A DNA stretch of 11,195 nucleotides, from contig JAQWCT010000066.1 of the NCBI GenBank assembly GCA_028705785.1, positions 1-11,195 of the forward strand. The letters run 5' to 3'. Below, in pieces: positions 6,903 to 11,195 of this stretch. The stretch's first letter is position 1. Each line of letters begins with the position of its first letter. The position numbers and the translations under genes are program-made. Under the pieces are notes generated by a model, which was not told where the DNA came from, made no database searches, and saw only the letters and a list, made by a program, of their open reading frames with translations. The DNA comes from Sulfurospirillaceae bacterium (GTDB taxonomy: Bacteria; Campylobacterota; Campylobacteria; Campylobacterales; Sulfurospirillaceae).

Positions 6903-8408
6903 TTACTTGACTACAAACGTCGCTTTAAACTCGTTCAATGCCTTATTTAATAACTCTTCAAGCTCTTTATCTAACGCTTTTTTCGTTTTGATTTGCTCAA
7001 GAATTTCTGGATATTTTGCCTCTACAAATGAGTTAAGCTCTGCTTCGAAACGACTTGTCTCTTTGACTTCGATGCCATCAAGATGTCCACGAGAACCAGC
7101 AAACATAATAAGTACTTGTTTTTCAACAGGAATTGGAGCATATGGAGGTTGTTTCAAAAGTTCAACCATTCTTTGTCCGCGTTCAAGTTGTTTACGACTA
7201 GACTCATCAAGATCACTTGCAAATTGTGCAAATGCTTGAAGCTCACGATATTGAGCAAGGTCAAGTCTTAATGTTCCTGCTACTTGTTTTGTTGCTTTGA
7301 TTTGTGCAGCACCACCAACTCGGCTTACAGACAAACCAACATTGATTGCTGGACGGATGCCTGAGTTAAAGAGGTCTGATTCTAGGAATATCTGACCATC
7401 AGTGATAGAAATAACATTGGTAGGGATATAAGCTGATACATCGCCTGCTTGTGTTTCAATAATAGGAAGTGCCGTTAATGAACCAGCTCCTAAATCATCA
7501 TTTACTTTAGCCGCTCGCTCAAGAAGCCTGGAGTGTAGATAAAAAACATCACCTGGGTATGCTTCACGACCCGGAGGTCTTCTTAAAATAAGTGACATTT
7601 CACGGTAAGCAACCGCATGTTTTGATAAATCATCATAAACAATTAATGCATGACGACCACTGTCTCTAAAGTATTCACCCATAGAAACACCAGCATATGG
7701 TGCAAGAAATTGCATAGCAGGAGAATCTGATGCACCTGCATTAACGATAATTGTATATTCCATTGCGCCATGCTCTTCTAATTTTTTAACAACTTGCGCA
7801 ACAGTTGATTGTTTTTGTCCAATTGCTACATAAATACATGTAACATTTTGACCTTTTTGATTGATAATAGTATCAATGGCAATCGTTGTTTTACCTGTTT
7901 GTCTATCACCAATAATAAGCTCTCTTTGACCTCTACCAATTGGAACGAGTGCATCAATTGCTTTAATACCTGTTTGAAGTGGCTCATGAACTGATTTTCT
8001 TGCCATAATACCATGTGCTTTTTCTTCAACAAATCTAGTTTCAGTTGCGTTAATAGGGCCTTTTGCATCGATTGGGTCACCCAAACAATTCACAACTCTA
8101 CCTACAAGTGCTTCACCAACAGGTACACGAAGAAGTCTTCCTAATCTTTTAACAGACGAGCCTTCTTTGATATCATTACTACTACCCAAAACAACGATAC
8201 CAACACTTGATTCTTCAAGGTTTAGTGCCATTCCTCTTTCACCGTTTTCAAACTCAACCATCTCTCCAGCCATAACATTCTTTAAGCCGTAAACATTGGC
8301 AACACCATCAGCAACTGAAATAACCTTTCCAGTCTCTTCGATATCAACATTCAACTCAAAGTTTTCGATACGCTCTTTAATGATTGAACTGATTTCGTCA
8401 GCTTTCAT
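6903..8408 (-). CDS. atpA: F1Fo ATP synthase subunit alpha
   Basis: Alpha forms the F1 hexamer with beta and binds nucleotide at the non-catalytic sites. The 501-residue protein starts MKADEISSIIKERIENF, the usual family N-terminus. Landmarks are the Walker A loop GDRQTGKT (167-174), the Walker B segment ALIVYDD (254-260) and GLSVSRVGGAAQ, in which Arg363 aligns with the arginine finger (Arg376 in E. coli). A GTG four codons upstream (8420) has the better-placed Shine-Dalgarno sequence, AAGGAG with a 6-base spacer, and would add four residues. The ATG has GGGAG five bases upstream. I chose the ATG by family length, but both may be used. The gene lies 43 bases after atpH. Confidence 0.96.
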   Translation of the reverse strand: MKADEISSIIKERIENFELNVDIEETGKVISVADGVANVYGLKNVMAGEMVEFENGERGMALNLEESSVGIVVLGSSNDIKEGSSVKRLGRLLRVPVGEALVGRVVNCLGDPIDAKGPINATETRFVEEKAHGIMARKSVHEPLQTGIKAIDALVPIGRGQRELIIGDRQTGKTTIAIDTIINQKGQNVTCIYVAIGQKQSTVAQVVKKLEEHGAMEYTIIVNAGASDSPAMQFLAPYAGVSMGEYFRDSGRHALIVYDDLSKHAVAYREMSLILRRPPGREAYPGDVFYLHSRLLERAAKVNDDLGAGSLTALPIIETQAGDVSAYIPTNVISITDGQIFLESDLFNSGIRPAINVGLSVSRVGGAAQIKATKQVAGTLRLDLAQYRELQAFAQFASDLDESSRKQLERGQRMVELLKQPPYAPIPVEKQVLIMFAGSRGHLDGIEVKETSRFEAELNSFVEAKYPEILEQIKTKKALDKELEELLNKALNEFKATFVVK

Positions 8409-8412
8409 TTTT

Positions 8413-8432
8413 GCTCCCACACACTACTCCTT
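8413..8432 (-). promoter_or_regulatory. Two tandem Shine-Dalgarno sequences before atpA
   Basis: On the minus strand AAGGAG (8432-8427) lies six bases before a GTG (8420-8418), and GGGAG (8418-8414) lies five bases before the ATG (8408-8406). GTG and ATG are in the same frame, so either site gives a full-length alpha subunit differing by four residues. Confidence 0.6.
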
Positions 8433-8451
8433 AATATTCTTTTATTATTTT

Positions 8452-8982
8452 TTAAATTGCTTTTAGAATATGCTCGCTTAACTGAGCTTTCAATCTCTCA
8501 AGTGAAAAACTTACCTCAACACCCAAATCATCTAATTGTATTTTAATACCAGGATAATTATTAATGGTACTATTGAGTTTGATTTTAGCATTAAATTTTT
8601 TACTAAAATTTTCTTCTAATTTTGAAATTTGCTCTTTAGTCAGTTTAAAATTACTGGTTATTTCACCTTCAAATGCATTATTTTTCAATGACACTTGATA
8701 CTTTAACTCATGAACAATGATAGGAATTAATTTTAATCTATCATTACTATTCAAGAGTTTAATAAAATTTTGAAACTTACTATTTTTACTATCAACCAAC
8801 GATAAAACCAAGTTTTCTTTATCAGCTGATTTGACATCTGGAGAGAGTACTATGTTGTTGAATTTATCTATTTTAAATGCTGCCAATAGCCCATCTAAAA
8901 GCGTATAGATTTCCATCAACTCGCTACTATCACAGCTATCCATGAGAGCATTAACATATTTTTTTGCTATTGCGCTACTCAT
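8452..8982 (-). CDS. atpH: F1Fo ATP synthase subunit delta
   Basis: Delta (OSCP family) joins the top of the F1 head to the peripheral stalk made by b and b'. The 176-residue length is normal. It has the N-terminal helical bundle (about 1-105, starting MSSAIAKKYVNALMD) and a C-terminal part whose end, GIKIQLDDLGVEVSFSLERLKAQL, matches the family pattern. Sequence between the landmarks is variable, as is usual for delta. The ATG immediately follows the atpF stop (TAAATG, no gap), with AAAGGTGG in the last codons of atpF as ribosome-binding site. Confidence 0.93.
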   Translation of the reverse strand: MSSAIAKKYVNALMDSCDSSELMEIYTLLDGLLAAFKIDKFNNIVLSPDVKSADKENLVLSLVDSKNSKFQNFIKLLNSNDRLKLIPIIVHELKYQVSLKNNAFEGEITSNFKLTKEQISKLEENFSKKFNAKIKLNSTINNYPGIKIQLDDLGVEVSFSLERLKAQLSEHILKAI

Positions 8983-9498
8983 TTATGCCACCTTTTGATT
9001 GATGATTTTGACAATTTCATCTTGATCAAGTGAAATAGATCCTTCTTTGAACATCTCATCCAAAACATCAGATACAACCATCCTTGTCATTTGCCTTTTT
9101 TCAATAATCATCTTATCGTTAAAAGCTTTATCAAGATTTTCAATATCACCCATTGAGTCTGAAGCAATTTTTTCACTCAAAATCAAGGCTTCTTTTTTAG
9201 CTGTTTCAACAATAGCCCTAGCACTGACTTTAGCTTCTTCTACTTTTTGTAAAGCAAGCTCTTTTTTGCTATTAGATTCTCTTAATTTGACTTGAATTGA
9301 ATCTAATCTATTGGCTATATCACCTTTTCTACCAAGGTAAAACTCTTTTGCAGGTTGAGCAATCAAATAGTATAAGATAGCTGCAAATATCAAAAAGTTG
9401 ATAGTTCTTGGAATAATATCTGTTGTACCACTGCCCTCACCACCACTTGCTAAAAGCAAAACAGGTGCTAATATGAATAAAAAATATCTTATTTTCAT
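8983..9498 (-). CDS. atpF: F1Fo ATP synthase subunit b
   Basis: Subunit b is a membrane-anchored peripheral stalk helix. The 171-residue protein begins with a hydrophobic segment that resembles a cleavable signal peptide (1-18, MKIRYFLFILAPVLLLAS, then GGEG). A second membrane helix follows (about 31-48, including INFLIFAAILYYL), then a long charged helix (about 50-155) typical of the stalk. The open frame extends 12 codons upstream to 9534, but that form would overlap atpF' and lacks a good ribosome-binding site. The ATG at 9498 has AAAGGA nine bases upstream. It differs from the preceding gene, so the stalk is probably a b/b' heterodimer. Confidence 0.93.
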   Translation of the reverse strand: MKIRYFLFILAPVLLLASGGEGSGTTDIIPRTINFLIFAAILYYLIAQPAKEFYLGRKGDIANRLDSIQVKLRESNSKKELALQKVEEAKVSARAIVETAKKEALILSEKIASDSMGDIENLDKAFNDKMIIEKRQMTRMVVSDVLDEMFKEGSISLDQDEIVKIINQKVA

Positions 9499-9507
9499 CC
9501 TATTTTT

Positions 9508-9513
9508 TCCTTT
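9508..9513 (-). promoter_or_regulatory. Ribosome-binding site that fixes the atpF start
   Basis: AAAGGA on the minus strand overlaps the atpF' stop codon and lies nine bases before the ATG at 9498. It supports the 171-residue form over the 183-residue reading that would overlap atpF'. Confidence 0.75.
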
Positions 9514-9934
9514 ACATGTAAGCAAGTTTTGCAATAACGCTCTCTTTGAAAAGAGGCATTTGTGCCAACAAACTATTTTTAAATTCTACTTTTTGGGCTT
9601 CTAGCTCTTCAAGAAAAATAACATTTTGAGCTTCTATCTCGCTCTTTTTTTGTTCAATCTTCCTATGCGCTTTTTCTTTAGCTTCATTAATAGCAGCTTC
9701 ACGAATCTTTACTGCTTCCATTTTTGCCTCAGAAATAATAGCTTCCGCATCTCTGTAATAGGCTACAACATCACTAGCATTTTTCCCTGCATTGCTCAAA
9801 TCACGGTTAATAGAGTTATTTCTATTGTCAATAAACTCTAAAAGTGGTTTATATAAAGTTTTGTTAAGAACAATCAACAAAACTAAAAATACAGTTCCAG
9901 TCACTAGTAGAAGTGCTGGTATAATATCCAACAT
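9512..9934 (-). CDS. atpF': F1Fo ATP synthase subunit b' (second b-type subunit)
   Basis: This 140-residue protein has one N-terminal membrane helix (about 4-24, IIPALLLVTGTVFLVLLIVL), the motif LNKTLYKPLLEFIDNR (23-38) that marks b/b' subunits, and a long Ala/Glu/Lys-rich coiled-coil region (about 38-125). It would pair with the b subunit encoded next to form the peripheral stalk. The start has AAAGGAG eight bases upstream. It is the first gene of the atp cluster, 129 bases after parB. Split b/b' genes are known in cyanobacteria and in epsilonproteobacteria. Confidence 0.92.
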   Translation of the reverse strand: MLDIIPALLLVTGTVFLVLLIVLNKTLYKPLLEFIDNRNNSINRDLSNAGKNASDVVAYYRDAEAIISEAKMEAVKIREAAINEAKEKAHRKIEQKKSEIEAQNVIFLEELEAQKVEFKNSLLAQMPLFKESVIAKLAYM

Positions 9935-9957
9935 ATTCTTTGCTCCTTTGTCTCGAG

Positions 9958-9988
9958 ATAATACTCAAATTTTAAGATTTTGATACTA
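9958..9988 (-). promoter_or_regulatory. Candidate -10 boxes for the atp operon
   Basis: On the minus strand two weak -10 candidates lie ahead of atpF'. TAGTAT (9988-9983) has TTAACA at 10011-10006 with a 17-base spacer, and that -35-like box falls inside the inverted repeat. TATTAT (9963-9958) is closer to the gene and would give a leader of about 20 bases. Neither is strong, and readthrough from parB is also possible. Confidence 0.35.
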
Positions 9989-9999
9989 CATAAAAGTTA

Positions 10000-10035
10000 T
10001 TGCTATGTTAAAAACCGCGCATTTTAACATAGCAA
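10000..10035. repeat. 14-bp perfect inverted repeat between parB and atpF'
   Basis: TTGCTATGTTAAAA (10000-10013) is the exact reverse complement of 10022-10035, around an 8-base loop with a GC-rich core (CCGCGC at 10015-10020). It lies 28 bases after the parB stop. On the minus strand the stem is followed by TAACTTTTATG, a short, interrupted U-run, so it could be a weak terminator for parAB. It could equally be an operator, because a TTAACA -35-like box lies in one arm. Confidence 0.8.
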
Positions 10036-10063
10036 AGGAAAATAGTTTATTAAATGAAAAAAA

Positions 10064-10918
10064 TTAATCAAGTTGCTGTAAAAAAAGATGCATTGCATCC
10101 TTATTCTTAAAGCGAATAATAAGTGAATCTCCTTTTGGTTGTGATTCAATTCCCATTGTGTCAAGTTTTTCTTGTATTGCATAAAGTTCTTGAGCAATGC
10201 TTTGATGACTTTTGGAACTACTGGTATTTCTTTCATCCGTCGTTTTAAGTTTTTTAACTAACACTTCTGTCTCACGAACGCTCAGTTTTTGACCTAATAT
10301 TGTATTGACAATTTTCTCTTCGTCTTTGGAATCTAGTCCCACCAAAACTTTGGCATGTCCTTGCGATAAGGTACCCTCAGCTAAATGTTTTTTAGTTTGT
10401 TCACTTAAGCTTAATAGTCTTATTGTGTTGGTAATTTGCGTTCTACTTTTATGTATAATTTCAGAGAGACCCTCTTGCGTTATCTTATACTCTTCAATCA
10501 GTTCTTTATAAGCAACAGCCAATTCAATTGGGTTTAAGTCTTCTCTTTGGATATTTTCAATAAGCGCAAGTTCACGAAGATTTTTAGACTCAATGTCTGC
10601 AACAATAGCTTTAATCTTGGAAAATCCAGCAAGCTTTGTGGCTCTAAGACGGCGTTCACCCGCAAGAAGCATATAGCCATCTTCTTTAGCAACAACGATG
10701 ATAGGTTGGAGTAATCCATGTCGCTTGATAGACTCACTGAGTTCTCTTAAAGCGACTTCATTAAAATGAACCCGTGGTTGGAAGGGGTTTGGCGTAATAT
10801 CATCAATACGAATCTCTCGTACCAAATCTTTAGCCTGCTCGATATCTTGCTTATAAGCCTCTTCAACATCCTCAATAATGGCACTAAGCCCTCGTCCTAA
10901 GACCTTTTTAGCGCTCAT
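10064..10918 (-). CDS. parB: Chromosome-partitioning protein ParB
   Basis: ParB binds parS sites near the origin, spreads as a CTP-dependent clamp and stimulates the ParA ATPase. The 284-residue protein has the N-terminal ParA-contact motif LGRGLSAII (7-15), the box I region with ITPNPFQPR (41-49), box II AGERRLRA (86-93, CTP-binding arginines), ENIQREDLNPIE (121-132), and a helix-turn-helix at about 146-172 (ITQEGLSEIIHKSRTQITNTIRLLSL). The C-terminal region (about 235-284) is the dimerization domain. A TTG directly precedes the ATG; I chose the ATG at 10918. It follows the parA stop after 3 bases, so the two are an operon. No canonical parS palindrome was seen in this window. Confidence 0.96.
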   Translation of the reverse strand: MSAKKVLGRGLSAIIEDVEEAYKQDIEQAKDLVREIRIDDITPNPFQPRVHFNEVALRELSESIKRHGLLQPIIVVAKEDGYMLLAGERRLRATKLAGFSKIKAIVADIESKNLRELALIENIQREDLNPIELAVAYKELIEEYKITQEGLSEIIHKSRTQITNTIRLLSLSEQTKKHLAEGTLSQGHAKVLVGLDSKDEEKIVNTILGQKLSVRETEVLVKKLKTTDERNTSSSKSHQSIAQELYAIQEKLDTMGIESQPKGDSLIIRFKNKDAMHLFLQQLD

Positions 10919-10921
10919 CAA

Positions 10922-11195
10922 CTAGCTCACCATAATCGAATTGGCAAGATTTTGATACGCTTTAGATCCAGGAGATTCAACATCGTATAAAATGATAGGT
11001 TTACCAAAACTAGGAGATTCTGCTAGTTTAATATTTCGTGGAATAACCACATAAGAAGCACTCTCTTTGTCTACAAATAACTTATTTTTAAAATGCTCTT
11101 TCAAATCGGCAAATACTTGCTTGGAAAGATTGTTTTGTGTACTGTACATCGTTGGTAAAAAGCCTTTAATTTCTAGGGTTGGATTAATCGTTTTT
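10922..11195 (-). CDS. parA: ParA/Soj chromosome-partitioning ATPase, C-terminal part (cut by window edge)
   Basis: The last 90 or so residues of a ParA-family ATPase are visible; the start and the deviant Walker A motif lie outside the window. The frame continues to base 11195, reading KTINPTLEIKGFLPTMYSTQNNLSKQV and further on VIPRNIKLAESPSFGKPIILYD and SPGSKAYQNLAN. These match the conserved C-terminal blocks of Soj/ParA (the NP.LEI.G.L.TM, IPRN..L.EAPS.G.P and GS.AY..LA patterns). The protein forms ATP-dependent dimers on DNA and moves ParB-parS complexes. The stop (TAG) is 3 bases before parB. Confidence 0.95.
   Translation of the reverse strand, partial: KTINPTLEIKGFLPTMYSTQNNLSKQVFADLKEHFKNKLFVDKESASYVVIPRNIKLAESPSFGKPIILYDVESPGSKAYQNLANSIMVS

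Overview
This is an AT-rich window in which every supported gene lies on the minus strand, so transcription runs from base 11195 down to base 1. The gene order is parA-parB-atpF'-atpF-atpH-atpA-atpG-atpD-atpC-exbB/tolQ-exbD/tolR-tolA-tolB-pal-cpoB. This order, with an ATP synthase operon that lacks the a and c subunit genes and runs straight into the tol-pal genes, is characteristic of Campylobacterota (epsilonproteobacteria). Protein features such as the Pal motif GNCDEFGTDEYN and the CpoB segment SAYGAGD point the same way. I infer a Sulfurospirillum- or Campylobacter-like organism; the genus cannot be proven from the sequence alone.

Layout in transcription order: (1) 11195-10064, the end of parA and complete parB, for chromosome segregation. 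(2) 10063-9935, a 129-base gap holding a perfect 14-bp inverted repeat and weak promoter candidates for the atp genes. (3) 9934-4160, seven F1Fo-ATP synthase genes (b', b, delta, alpha, gamma, beta, epsilon) with gaps of 0 to 43 bases. (4) 4154-2387, a TolQ/ExbB, TolR/ExbD and TolA/TonB-like inner-membrane motor, starting only 5 bases after atpC. (5) 2383-1, periplasmic TolB, the lipoprotein Pal and the 5' part of the coiled-coil/TPR protein CpoB (YbgF). No gap exceeds 300 bases, and I see no tRNA, rRNA, CRISPR array, insertion sequence or prophage gene.

How the genes work together: the ATP synthase exchanges proton-motive force for ATP, and the Tol motor uses the same force to move TolA, which acts on TolB and Pal to hold the outer membrane to peptidoglycan during division. 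Tight spacing suggests one long transcript from atpF' to tolB. A strong extended -10 box (TGCTATAAT) in the tolB-pal gap suggests a separate promoter for pal and cpoB.

This is a conserved housekeeping region and I find no evidence of a new multi-gene system. The most unusual feature is a perfect 16-bp inverted repeat with a 4-base loop inside the signal-peptide codons of cpoB, next to a start codon with no clear Shine-Dalgarno sequence. Lesser points are a second hairpin ahead of the atp operon, a third in the early codons of atpG, and two possible starts for atpA.
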